Shown one piece after another: positions 52,901-59,579 of a stretch of 64,000 nt of DNA. The stretch spans positions 186,001-250,000 of the forward strand of contig OY829894.1 of assembly GCA_963691905.1 (NCBI GenBank). The letters are read 5' to 3'. The DNA comes from QGON01 sp963691905 (GTDB lineage Bacteria > Pseudomonadota > Gammaproteobacteria > Chromatiales > Chromatiaceae). The notes under the pieces were generated by a model. That model was given only the letters and a program-made list of their open reading frames with translations, did not search any database and was not told where the DNA came from. How positions within the stretch are numbered: position 1 is the stretch's first letter; every line of letters starts with the position of its first letter. Position numbers and translations under genes: made by a program.

Positions 52901-53107
52901 TTGCCGATCCTCTGGAGCACCGGTACCGGTTCCGAGGTGATGCAGCGCATCGCCGCCCCGATGGTGGGGGGCATGGTGAGTGTCACCGTGCTCTGCATGC
53001 TGGTACTGCCGGTGATCTATGGCCTGGTGTTGCAGTTCAAGGAACGATTCTATTCCAGCGGAACCGTTGAGGAAGCGGAGGAGCTACTGAAAAACAGCGA
53101 AGCCTGA
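49904..53107 (+). CDS. cusA: CusA/CzcA-family heavy-metal RND pump
   Basis: This 1067-residue inner-membrane pump has 12 TM helices and two large periplasmic loops. Family marks include TPLDAIPDLSDVQVIVFTEFPGQ, YPLTSAMLSVPYAKTVRGYS, GAIVMIENAHKHLE in TM4 (the copper/silver HME-RND variant), EFMPPLDEGDILYMPTTYPG and LPVIYGLVLQ near the end. With the overlapping CusB and CusC genes it forms a tripartite envelope pump for Cu(I)/Ag(I). The metal is inferred from neighbours. Confidence 0.95.
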   Translation: MIEWVINGSLRNRFLIIISSLLLLAAGIWAVKQTPLDAIPDLSDVQVIVFTEFPGQAPKVVEEQVTYPLTSAMLSVPYAKTVRGYSFFGLSFVYIIFEDGTDLYWARSRVLEQLNYVTSRLPDGINPTLGPDATGVGWVYEYALVDRSGNQDLSQLRSIQDWYLRYPLQTVPGVAEVASIGGFVKQYQVEVDPNAMAAYGITLDKVKHAIKRSNNDVGGRLVEMTETEYMVRARGYIQSLDDLREIPVAVDGRGTPVRLRDIAQVQLGPELRRGLGELNGEGETVGGVVVMRFGENALTTIQRVKEKLESLKAGLPDGVEIVPVYDRSDLIQRAVDNLQHKLLEESLVVSLVCIIFLLHARSALVAILTLPVGILMAFIVMQAQGINANIMSLGGIAIAIGAMVDGAIVMIENAHKHLEQMAHRLSRKLSDRERWQAIGNSAREVGPALFFSLLIITVSFLPVFTLQAQEGRLFSPLAFTKTYAMAASAILAVTLVPVLMGFFIRGKIISEAKNPINRLIHLLHRPLLSLAIRVRWLTLAGAVALLGFTLQPLQQLGSEFMPPLDEGDILYMPTTYPGISITKAKELLQQTDKIIATFPEVATVYGKVGRAETATDPAPLAMLETTIRLKPREMWPDPTKTTKELMNEMDAAIKFPGLANSWTMPIKTRIDMLSTGIKTPIGIKVSGPDLGVLESLSKEIERVMKTVPDTVSAFGDRAVGGYYLDFDIDRKEAARYGLTLGDVQDVIQSAIGGMNVSRTVEGLERYPINVRYPRELRDDPARLKRVLIPTPGGESIPLALVAEIHLRRGPPVIKSENARPNAWIYVDISTSDIGGYVAVAKKTVSEQVKIPPGYALVWSGQFEYMERAEERLRIVVPATLLIIFLLLFFNFGNLSSPLVVMLSIPFGLIGGIWLVYWYGFNLSVAVVVGFIALAGVAAEIGVLVLTFIDQAVAEARHQRTIHGEAGCLTKSELMDAVLQGTSERVRPIAMTATAIIAGLLPILWSTGTGSEVMQRIAAPMVGGMVSVTVLCMLVLPVIYGLVLQFKERFYSSGTVEEAEELLKNSEA

Positions 53108-53121
53108 TTCTTTTTGTGCCA

Positions 53122-53191
53122 GGGGTCGGAGTCAAACCGCGCAAACAATGGCGGAAAAATGATGTGGTTGGGGCGGTTTGACTCCGACCCC
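53122..53191. repeat. 70-bp palindromic element (copy D)
   Basis: Arms at 53122-53140 and 53173-53191 are perfect 19-bp complements, identical to those at 43289-43358. The loop is 32 nt in both. It lies 14 bp downstream of the CusA stop codon in the 128-bp gap before the next gene. Confidence 0.95.
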
Positions 53192-53235
53192 TTCAATCAA
53201 TTTTTTACCAACCTTATAACGAGTGGAGATACAAC

Positions 53236-53679
53236 ATGAAAACAGTCCTGAAGAGCCTGACCTTTGCCCTCCTGAGTGGTGTTGCTACTGCAGGTTATGC
53301 CGATATGGGTGGCAGCATGGACCACAGTAGCCATGACGCCATGGCTGCCCAACCGAAGATGTTCATGGAGAAGACCCAGATCGATGGCTACACCGTCAGC
53401 TTCCATGTGATGCAGGCCAAAGAGGGTATGCAGCATGGTGGTAGTCACAACCTGATGGTCAAGGTGGAGCATGGTGGCCGGGTTTTGAGTGACATCACCG
53501 CAAACTCCAAAGTGGCCAGCCCCGATGGCAAAGAGAGCAGCAAAATGCTGATGAAGATGGGGGATTGGTATATGGCAGGTTATGACCTGGCGTCAGCCGG
53601 AAAATATCAGCTGATGGTGCTGTTCAAGACCGCTGACGGGCAGAAACACTTTGGCGGCATTCACTATATGGCCAACTAG
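53236..53679 (+). CDS. Periplasmic YtkA/FixH-like protein, Met/His-rich
   Basis: This 147-residue exported protein (signal ALLSGVATAGYA) begins with a Met/His stretch (MGGSMDHSSHDAMAAQP) followed by a small beta-sandwich (YTVSFHVMQAKEG; SHNLMVKVEHGGRVLSD; YDLASAGKYQLMVLF). The pattern resembles YtkA-like or CusF-adjacent metal-binding domains. It lies behind the CusA pump and a REP palindrome. It may deliver or bind Cu(I) in the periplasm; the exact family is uncertain. Confidence 0.6.
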   Translation: MKTVLKSLTFALLSGVATAGYADMGGSMDHSSHDAMAAQPKMFMEKTQIDGYTVSFHVMQAKEGMQHGGSHNLMVKVEHGGRVLSDITANSKVASPDGKESSKMLMKMGDWYMAGYDLASAGKYQLMVLFKTADGQKHFGGIHYMAN

Positions 53680-53788
53680 GTGGGGTAGCTGCCGGAAAAT
53701 GGAGTCAATAGAAAAACTCCCTTTTCCGGGGCTGCAATTCCACTACTGGAACCTGACGAGATCAATATCATCATGAGGATAGAGAACG

Positions 53789-54646
53789 ATGCGTACTAGT
53801 GAATCAGGTAGACGATTTCTGGCCATGTTTCTGGTCGGATGCACAATGGGTGCTGTTGCGGTCAGTTCTGCTGTCCGTGCGGATTCCGACGGGTCGATGG
53901 CAGACAGAGCGATCATTGCAGAAGAGGTCAGAAAAGAGTTGCGACGATTGATCGATGAAGAGGGCTTCATGGATCGGGTCATAGAGCAGGGCATCGAATC
54001 CTATATCGAGAAGAAGCGTGTAGCGGCGACAGAAGGCAAGCGTCGCAAAAGCGCGGAACATGCAAGAAATCTTCGTCCGGTTTCACCGCAACGGGATCAT
54101 ATCTATGGCGATCCCAATGCGCCAGTCAGTTTGGTTGAGTACTCGGATTTCGAATGTCCGTTCTGTAAGCGGTATCACCCGAACGTAAAAAAGCTGATCG
54201 AACAGAATGCGGGCAAGGTTAACTGGGTTTACCGGCATTTTCCTCTTGATTTTCACAACCCCGGTGCACAGAAGGAGGCCGAGGCAACAGAGTGTGCAGC
54301 CGAACTGGGAGGAAATGATGCATTTTGGCGCTACTCCGATCTGATCTATCAACGCACGACTTCCAACGGCAAGGGATTCCCAATTGATCGTCTGGTGCCA
54401 TTGGCTGAGGAGATCGGCCTGGATGGCAAGGCGTTCAGGGGTTGCCTCGATAGTGGAAGGATGACCACCCGAGTCAGAGAAGATTATGAGGATGGTGTTA
54501 AAGCAGGGATCTCCGGTACGCCTGGAACAATCTTTCTCAATCATGTTAGCGGTGATGTTCTTGCTACAGCCGGCGCTTTGCCTGTTTCCCGTTTGCAAGT
54601 TGCGGTTGACCGTTTGTTGTCAGAGCAGGCAACGAAAAAGCAGTAG
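53789..54646 (+). CDS. DsbA-family thiol oxidoreductase with N-terminal coiled coil
   Basis: This 285-residue protein has a signal peptide, a charged helical linker (about 35-100) and a DsbA-like thioredoxin domain: FECPFCKRYHPNVKKLIE (CPFC active site near residue 125) and GISGTPGTIFLNHV with the cis-proline. It probably catalyses disulfide formation or isomerisation in the periplasm, perhaps for the Cys-rich metal proteins. GAGGA precedes ATG 53789. No clear paralogue is in the window. Confidence 0.9.
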   Translation: MRTSESGRRFLAMFLVGCTMGAVAVSSAVRADSDGSMADRAIIAEEVRKELRRLIDEEGFMDRVIEQGIESYIEKKRVAATEGKRRKSAEHARNLRPVSPQRDHIYGDPNAPVSLVEYSDFECPFCKRYHPNVKKLIEQNAGKVNWVYRHFPLDFHNPGAQKEAEATECAAELGGNDAFWRYSDLIYQRTTSNGKGFPIDRLVPLAEEIGLDGKAFRGCLDSGRMTTRVREDYEDGVKAGISGTPGTIFLNHVSGDVLATAGALPVSRLQVAVDRLLSEQATKKQ

Positions 54647-54736
54647 CCGGTCATCATTCCATCCTACATGCGCAGCATTATGAGATTTAATGTATGAAGC
54701 TGCAGTTATATCTGGTCTTTATACCCGGAGGGTGCA

Positions 54737-55558
54737 ATGAAAGTTAACAAGACCTGTTTTACATCGCTGATCGCACTGTCACTCTCAATGTTTGTATCCA
54801 TTACCCAGGGTGAAACGCTCACCTTGGAAACCCTGCCCAAAACAAAGGGGATCGCCTGGCATGCCGGAACGCCCCCTCAGCTCCATGTGGCAACGGATAA
54901 GGGCCTGTATGTCAGTCGTGACAAAGGCCTGAGCTGGAATCTCTCCTACCCGTTCAGACTGCCTGCAACCATGATCAGTGCAACGACTGAAAACACACTC
55001 TATGCATTTGTCGCCGGAAAAGGATTGCTTCGCATGCGAGGCGCCGAGTCTATGTGGACACCGGTCAATAACAAGTTTGGTGCACAGGTATTGACCCAGC
55101 TATCGGTAACCGCAGATGAACCGAGCAGGCTCGTCGGCCTTAATCAATATGGCAAAATCATTGCTTCGAGTGACGGGGGAGTCAATTGGCATCGCCTTGG
55201 TGGCAGTAACAAACCACTGACCAAATCTGGCAGGCAAGGGCAAAAACTCTTTACGGAACATTGTCAGAGTTGCCATGGTGTGGATGGGGTAGGAGAAACC
55301 TATACGCTGGAAGCCTTGACCAACAAGAATTACATCATGGCTCCTGCTCTGAATGGGTCAGCCCATGCCTGGCATCACACCGATGAAGCTCTGGTCAATA
55401 CGATCCTTGACGGCTCACAGCGAACAGAGCGTATGTTGGCCTGGAAAACAAAGGGGCTGGATGAACAGGATGCGAAAGATTTGGTCGTATACATAAAAAG
55501 CCTGTGGGACAAACGGGCCTTGGAGTGCCAAGGGCCTAAGCATATGCAATGCATGTGA
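54737..55558 (+). CDS. Cytochrome c with N-terminal propeller-like (BNR) domain
   Basis: This 273-residue exported protein has a signal (LIALSLSMFVSITQG), three BNR-style blade motifs (LYVSRDKGLSWN; IASSDGGVNWHRL) and a C-terminal monoheme cytochrome with CQSCH near residue 178 and LNGSAHAWHHTDEAL, then GLDEQDAKDLVVYIKSLW. It ends CQGPKHMQCM. The cytochrome resembles the product at 40606-41112. It may be a metal- or sulfur-responsive periplasmic electron carrier; function is unknown. Confidence 0.85.
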   Translation: MKVNKTCFTSLIALSLSMFVSITQGETLTLETLPKTKGIAWHAGTPPQLHVATDKGLYVSRDKGLSWNLSYPFRLPATMISATTENTLYAFVAGKGLLRMRGAESMWTPVNNKFGAQVLTQLSVTADEPSRLVGLNQYGKIIASSDGGVNWHRLGGSNKPLTKSGRQGQKLFTEHCQSCHGVDGVGETYTLEALTNKNYIMAPALNGSAHAWHHTDEALVNTILDGSQRTERMLAWKTKGLDEQDAKDLVVYIKSLWDKRALECQGPKHMQCM

Positions 55559-55810
55559 TGGGGGCAGTGACGTTACAGTAGAATTCCTATTACCTGAAGG
55601 CTATTGTTTCTACCTGCCTGGAGTTTTTGGGACCTTGTCAGTTAGGAATAGGCTGCAAAACAAGAGAGAAATTTTCTGTGTGAGCGGAACTTAGCGTCAG
55701 CTCCAGATTGTCATAAGTAATACCCAAGCGGGAATCTGGAGAAGAGCGGCTATCGTGCCAACCTCGTGCCTGAGTAGCATCTTTGATTCTCCTGGGAGGC
55801 GACTGAAAAC

Positions 55811-55831
55811 ATGAAGAAATACCCGTCATGA
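55811..55831 (+). other. Possible six-codon leader before the MerT-like gene
   Basis: ATG-AAG-AAA-TAC-CCG-TCA-TGA encodes MKKYPS, with GGGAGG upstream. Its stop overlaps the MerT-like ATG as ATGA, suggesting translational coupling. The downstream gene has no other ribosome site. Sequence-only call. Confidence 0.3.
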
Positions 55832-56226
55832 ACATGCGGGATGCGGGAACAAAAGGTGGCGGCATCACCTGGCTGACCCTGTATGTTACCTCCGGTACAC
55901 TGGTTTGCTGTGCCCTGCCGATCCTCCTGGTCACACTGGGGTTTGGGGCGACAGTCGCGGCACTGACCAGTGCATTGCCCTTTCTGATCACCTTGAGCCA
56001 GCATAAAGCATGGGTGTTTGCACTCTCTGGTCTCATGCTGGGTCTCTCCGGATGGCTGCTCTATCGCTCCAGGCGAAGTTGTCCCACTGATCCTCAACTG
56101 GGTGAACTCTGCAATAAGTCCCAGATCTGGAACCGGCGTATCTACTGGTCTTCCGTCACTATCTGGGGCATCGGTTTTGTCGCCGCCTATCTTGCCCTGC
56201 CACTGCGCATCTGGCTCGATATTTGA
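55828..56226 (+). CDS. MerT-like inner-membrane transporter
   Basis: This 132-residue protein has three TM helices. TM1 has the vicinal cysteines of MerT (TLVCCALPILLVTLGFGATV); a cytoplasmic loop holds the second pair (RRSCPTDPQLGELC); and TM3 is VTIWGIGFVAAYLALPL. MerT moves Hg(II) from MerP across the inner membrane. Here MerP-like and barrel genes follow, but no mercuric reductase lies next to it. The 268-bp gap before it contains inverted arms at 55701-55709/55733-55741 and a possible leader at 55811. Confidence 0.82.
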   Translation: MNMRDAGTKGGGITWLTLYVTSGTLVCCALPILLVTLGFGATVAALTSALPFLITLSQHKAWVFALSGLMLGLSGWLLYRSRRSCPTDPQLGELCNKSQIWNRRIYWSSVTIWGIGFVAAYLALPLRIWLDI

Positions 56227-56260
56227 GTCTTTGTTCCAACTTTAATAGGAGGATGCTCCC

Positions 56261-56572
56261 ATGATGCCTATTATTTCACTGCTAGCCAGTCTGCTGCTCT
56301 TTACTGTTTCGCCGGGTTGGGCAGGTACACCGCAGGTGGTCGAGATCGAGGTGACAGGGATGACCTGTCCGTTCTGTGTCTATGGCACGGAGAAGAAGCT
56401 GAACAAGCTTCAGGGTGTTGAGTCCGCCGATGTGAGTCTGAAAAACAAGCGGGCGCGCATCGTCATGAAGCAGGGTGAATCGGCTGATCTTGAGGCGATC
56501 CGCAAGGCCATCGTCGATGCGGGCTTTACCCCAGGGGGAGTCATCCTTCAACCAGACGGGGCTGTAAAATGA
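56261..56572 (+). CDS. MerP-like periplasmic metallochaperone (HMA domain)
   Basis: This 103-residue protein has a signal peptide (ISLLASLLLFTVSPGWA) and one HMA fold with GMTCPFCVYG (CxxC), followed by KLNKLQGVESADVSLKNKRARIV. It is a soluble carrier that would pass soft metal to the MerT-like protein. GGAGG precedes ATG 56261. Its stop overlaps the barrel gene by 4 nt (ATGA). Confidence 0.88.
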   Translation: MMPIISLLASLLLFTVSPGWAGTPQVVEIEVTGMTCPFCVYGTEKKLNKLQGVESADVSLKNKRARIVMKQGESADLEAIRKAIVDAGFTPGGVILQPDGAVK

Positions 56573-57288
56573 TCATTGATAAGACCTTTGTGGCGGGATT
56601 GTTGCTGACTGTTCTGGCCATCGATACCAGCGCAATGGGCATTCGCTCGTTCGTAGCGCTGCCGATAGAGGCGGGTGGTGCGGTTGTGCGTTTTGTGGAT
56701 GAGCATAATGGTGATACCGATGCAAACACCCTGACCAGCAATCTGGCATACGGTATCAGTGCAAAACAGACGCTGTTTCTGGGGTTGCCCTATCGTCTCT
56801 CTTCCGGTGAAGGTGATCGCCTGGGTGACCTGAGTCTCCTCTACCGGCACATTGTCTGGCAGGATGACACTATGCAGGGTACCAGTCGGCTTGGCCTGCT
56901 GGGTGGCGTGATACTGCCGACCGATAGTGCCCGGGATGAGAGCCTGTCGCTGGGTGCGGTGGCAACCTTCTATCGGCAACGCCATGAGTGGGATCTGGAT
57001 GCGCTCTGGATTGAAGGGCTCGGTGATGTCAACGACCGGGCGCGTTACGATATCGCCTGGCAATACCGACTCAGCCCGGCTGAACATGCGGAGTGGGGCA
57101 TCGGTAGTGAATGGGATCTCGACCTGGAACTGGGCGGGCGCTGGGAACAGGGCAGAGAGATGGTGCACCAGGCCACTGTTGGATTGCAGTCGATCCACAA
57201 GCGCTGGGTGGTTGAAGGCGCGCTGGTTCAGGATCTGAACGGGCCAAACAATAAACGATATATTTTGAGCGCCCGGTTTCATTTCTGA
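56569..57288 (+). CDS. Outer-membrane beta-barrel-like protein of the MerT/MerP cassette
   Basis: This 239-residue exported protein has a signal peptide and alternating aromatic/amphipathic strands (LFLGLPYRLSSGEGDRLGDL; WDLDALWIEGLGDVNDRARY; WDLDLELGGRWEQG; ARFHF at the C-terminus, ending in Phe). The pattern fits an outer-membrane barrel of the 'transporter-like' type. Its start overlaps the MerP-like stop, so the inner-membrane transporter, periplasmic carrier and barrel are one unit, possibly a trans-envelope soft-metal route. The family is not recognised. Confidence 0.65.
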   Translation: MIIDKTFVAGLLLTVLAIDTSAMGIRSFVALPIEAGGAVVRFVDEHNGDTDANTLTSNLAYGISAKQTLFLGLPYRLSSGEGDRLGDLSLLYRHIVWQDDTMQGTSRLGLLGGVILPTDSARDESLSLGAVATFYRQRHEWDLDALWIEGLGDVNDRARYDIAWQYRLSPAEHAEWGIGSEWDLDLELGGRWEQGREMVHQATVGLQSIHKRWVVEGALVQDLNGPNNKRYILSARFHF

Positions 57289-57337
57289 TGAGAGTTGCCG
57301 ATCCATCGGGCAGCATACGGCTCTGACTTCCTGCTTC

Positions 57338-57368
57338 GCTCTACCTCCTGCATCCATGCAGTCGTCAC
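57338..57368. repeat. 31-bp segment shared with the element at 63487-63609
   Basis: The reverse complement of 57338-57368 is identical to 63500-63530. It lies in the gap between the barrel gene and the ArsR operator, and the surrounding sequence (about 57290-57385) looks like a related, diverged repeat element. Confidence 0.8.
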
Positions 57369-57430
57369 CGGCACCCTACACATCTTCTCCATATCCACCG
57401 TGAGCTGAATAGTTAAAATTATTCTTTGCA

Positions 57431-57479
57431 ATATCGACTTATGTCGATATACTCTATATCTTCTTTCGTAGATATAGAG
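57431..57479. promoter_or_regulatory. ArsR operator region with two inverted repeats
   Basis: ATATCGAC-ttat-GTCGATAT (57431-57450) and CTCTATATCT-8-AGATATAGAG (57452-57479) are both perfect inverted repeats, immediately before the ArsR ATG at 57490. This is the expected site for autorepression by an ArsR/SmtB protein, released by arsenite or another metal. Confidence 0.75.
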
Positions 57480-57489
57480 CTGATTCGAT

Positions 57490-57837
57490 ATGTCGCCCAC
57501 ACTACTTTTCAAGGCGCTCTCCGATCCTACCCGTCTTCGCTGCCTATCCCTGCTGGTCAATCATGAAGAACTTTGCGTCTGTGAATTGACCCAAGCGCTG
57601 GGACTTCCCCAACCCAAGGTCTCCCACCATCTCGCTGGTCTGCGCAAGGCGGAACTGGTCAGTGACCGCAAGGTTGGGTTATGGATCTACTACCGTCTCA
57701 ACCCGGAGGTTCCAGCCTGGGTGGAGACGGTGATCCGCAAGACAGCGGAAGGAATAAGGGATGAAGAGCCTTTTGCCAGCGACACCGTTGCCTTGGCGGA
57801 GATGCCCAACCGTCCCAGCGGCGTCTGTAGCGCCTGA
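57490..57837 (+). CDS. ArsR-family arsenite-responsive repressor
   Basis: This 115-residue winged-helix repressor (LFKALSDPTRLRCLSLLV) has the alpha3 arsenite-binding motif ELCVCEL, then LTQALGLPQPKVSHHLAGLRKAELV. Inverted repeats at 57431-57479 are the likely operator. It leads the arsenic operon of a glutaredoxin-like protein, GAPDH, DUF2703, ArsJ and a permease. The C-terminus ends with another cysteine (GVCSA). Confidence 0.94.
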   Translation: MSPTLLFKALSDPTRLRCLSLLVNHEELCVCELTQALGLPQPKVSHHLAGLRKAELVSDRKVGLWIYYRLNPEVPAWVETVIRKTAEGIRDEEPFASDTVALAEMPNRPSGVCSA

Positions 57838-57864
57838 TTTTTACAAGATCCAGAGGAACCGATT

Positions 57865-58101
57865 ATGAAAAACATCAAGGTATTGGGCTCCGGCTGCAAA
57901 AATTGCGAGGCCACCACCAATCTGATCCGAATTGCTGCAGACCAGGCAGGTGCGGAGATCGATCTCGAAAAGATTACCGACATGGCGGAGATCATGGGCT
58001 ACGGAGTGATGTCCACCCCTGGCGTGGTGGTCGATGGCAAGGTGGTTCATGCCGGTGGCCTGCCGGGTCCAGATCTGGTCCGTCAATGGATCGCTGAATA
58101 G
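57865..58101 (+). CDS. Small thioredoxin/glutaredoxin-like protein (TM0996/MTH895 type)
   Basis: This 78-residue protein has the CxxC active site GSGCKNCEATTNLIR, a GYGVMSTPGVVVDGKVVHAG cis-proline region, and the length of the TM0996/MTH895 glutaredoxin-like family. Such proteins accompany ArsR and ArsP-type permeases and probably transfer thiols or metal. It follows ArsR by 27 nt and precedes GAPDH by 22 nt. Confidence 0.9.
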   Translation: MKNIKVLGSGCKNCEATTNLIRIAADQAGAEIDLEKITDMAEIMGYGVMSTPGVVVDGKVVHAGGLPGPDLVRQWIAE

Positions 58102-58123
58102 ACCACTTTAAGGAGAGATAGAG

Positions 58124-59125
58124 ATGACTGTAAGAATTGGCATCAACGGCTTTGGTCGCATGGGTCGGCTGGGTCTGCGGGCAGGTTGGGGTAGGGACGA
58201 GTTTGAGATTGTCCGCGTCAATGAGATTGCCACAGATGCAGAGGGTTCAGCGCACCTGCTCAAGTTTGATTCGGTGCACGGTACCTGGAATCTTGAAACT
58301 GCTTCGGATGATGAAGTGATGATCGTCGATGGCAAGCCCTTGGCCTACTCATCAAATGCGCTAATTGGTGATACCGATTGGTCGGATTGTGACATCGTCA
58401 TCGAGGCTACCGGTAAACACCACAAAAAACCGGACTCCCTGAATGTCTATTTCGAACAAGGGGTGAAGAAGGTGATCGTGGCCGCACCCACCGAAGGTGC
58501 CCTCAACATTGTCTACGGCATCAATGACGATCTATACGACCCAGCGGTGAATCATCTGCTAACCGCTGCTTCCTGTACCACCAATTGTCTGGCGCCGGTG
58601 GTCAAGGTAATGCATGAGCGGATCGGCATCAAACATGGCTGCATGACCACCATCCACGACATTACCAATACCCAGACCATCGTCGATAAGGGTCACAAGG
58701 ATCTGCGCCGGGCGCGAGCCTGCGGCCAGTCGCTGATTCCCACCTCGACGGGGTCGGCCAAGGCGATTACCCGGATATTTCCTGAGCTGACCGGCAAGCT
58801 CAATGGCCACGCGGTGCGGGTGCCGCTGCTCAACGCTTCACTCACAGATTTTGTCTTCGAGGCCAGTCGTCCGGTAACGGTTGAAGAGGTTAACAGCTAT
58901 TTCAAAGAGGCTGCCGAGGGGGAGCTGGAGGGTATTCTGGGCTATGAGGAACGGCCGCTGGTTTCTGTCGACTATCTCAATGATTCGCGTTCCTCTATCG
59001 TCGACGCGCTCTCCACCATGGTGATCGATGGTACTCAAGTCAAAGTTTATGCCTGGTATGACAATGAGTGGGGTTATGTGGAGCGGATGATGGATATTGC
59101 CGGCAAGGTGGCCAGCTCCCTATGA
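58124..59125 (+). CDS. ArsJ-associated glyceraldehyde-3-phosphate dehydrogenase
   Basis: This 333-residue GAPDH has the Rossmann motif GINGFGRMGRLG, catalytic Cys in AASCTTNCLAPVVK, and the terminal WYDNEWGYVERMMDIA. In arsenic operons this enzyme makes 1-arseno-3-phosphoglycerate from glyceraldehyde 3-phosphate and arsenate, which ArsJ exports. GGAGAG precedes ATG 58124. DUF2703 lies between it and ArsJ. Confidence 0.95.
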   Translation: MTVRIGINGFGRMGRLGLRAGWGRDEFEIVRVNEIATDAEGSAHLLKFDSVHGTWNLETASDDEVMIVDGKPLAYSSNALIGDTDWSDCDIVIEATGKHHKKPDSLNVYFEQGVKKVIVAAPTEGALNIVYGINDDLYDPAVNHLLTAASCTTNCLAPVVKVMHERIGIKHGCMTTIHDITNTQTIVDKGHKDLRRARACGQSLIPTSTGSAKAITRIFPELTGKLNGHAVRVPLLNASLTDFVFEASRPVTVEEVNSYFKEAAEGELEGILGYEERPLVSVDYLNDSRSSIVDALSTMVIDGTQVKVYAWYDNEWGYVERMMDIAGKVASSL

Positions 59126-59166
59126 TTTTTTGCGACTCTGATCAGGGGTTGCGGGAGGATAGAGAC

Positions 59167-59556
59167 ATGCATGACAAGAGACTGGTCGTCGAATGGCGAC
59201 ACATTGAGAAGGCGGGAAATACCTGTGTCCGCTGCACCGATACAGGTGTTGCGCTCGATACGCTCATCAAGCGGCTCGCAAAAGAGTGCCAGTCATCGGG
59301 CTGGGATATCAGATTGGAGGAGACGATACTGGGAATGGACGAGATCGATCAGTCCAATCTCATTCTCATCAATGGACGACTGCTCGAATCGATCCTACCC
59401 GAGGCCAGTTCAGGTAAGAGCCACTGCGATTCCTGCTGTGAATTCACAGGCCAGCCGACGGATTGCAGGACCGTGAACTTTGGCGGAGAGACTTATGAAT
59501 CACTGCCGGAGACGCTGATCCGCGAGGCGGTCTGTCGGGTTGCCACCTGCTGTTAA
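59167..59556 (+). CDS. DUF2703 cysteine-rich protein of the arsenic operon
   Basis: This 129-residue protein is unusually Cys-rich: NTCVRCTD, CDSCCEFTGQPTDCRT and a terminal CRVATCC, plus a LILINGRLLESILPEA segment. It matches DUF2703, whose function is unknown. ATG 59167 has GGGAGGA. It lies between GAPDH and arsJ, so a role in arsenic binding or thiol chemistry is likely, but unproven. The longer frame from 59068 overlaps GAPDH and is rejected. Confidence 0.9.
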   Translation: MHDKRLVVEWRHIEKAGNTCVRCTDTGVALDTLIKRLAKECQSSGWDIRLEETILGMDEIDQSNLILINGRLLESILPEASSGKSHCDSCCEFTGQPTDCRTVNFGGETYESLPETLIREAVCRVATCC

Positions 59557-59579
59557 CTCCCTTATGACAATGGCCGACA

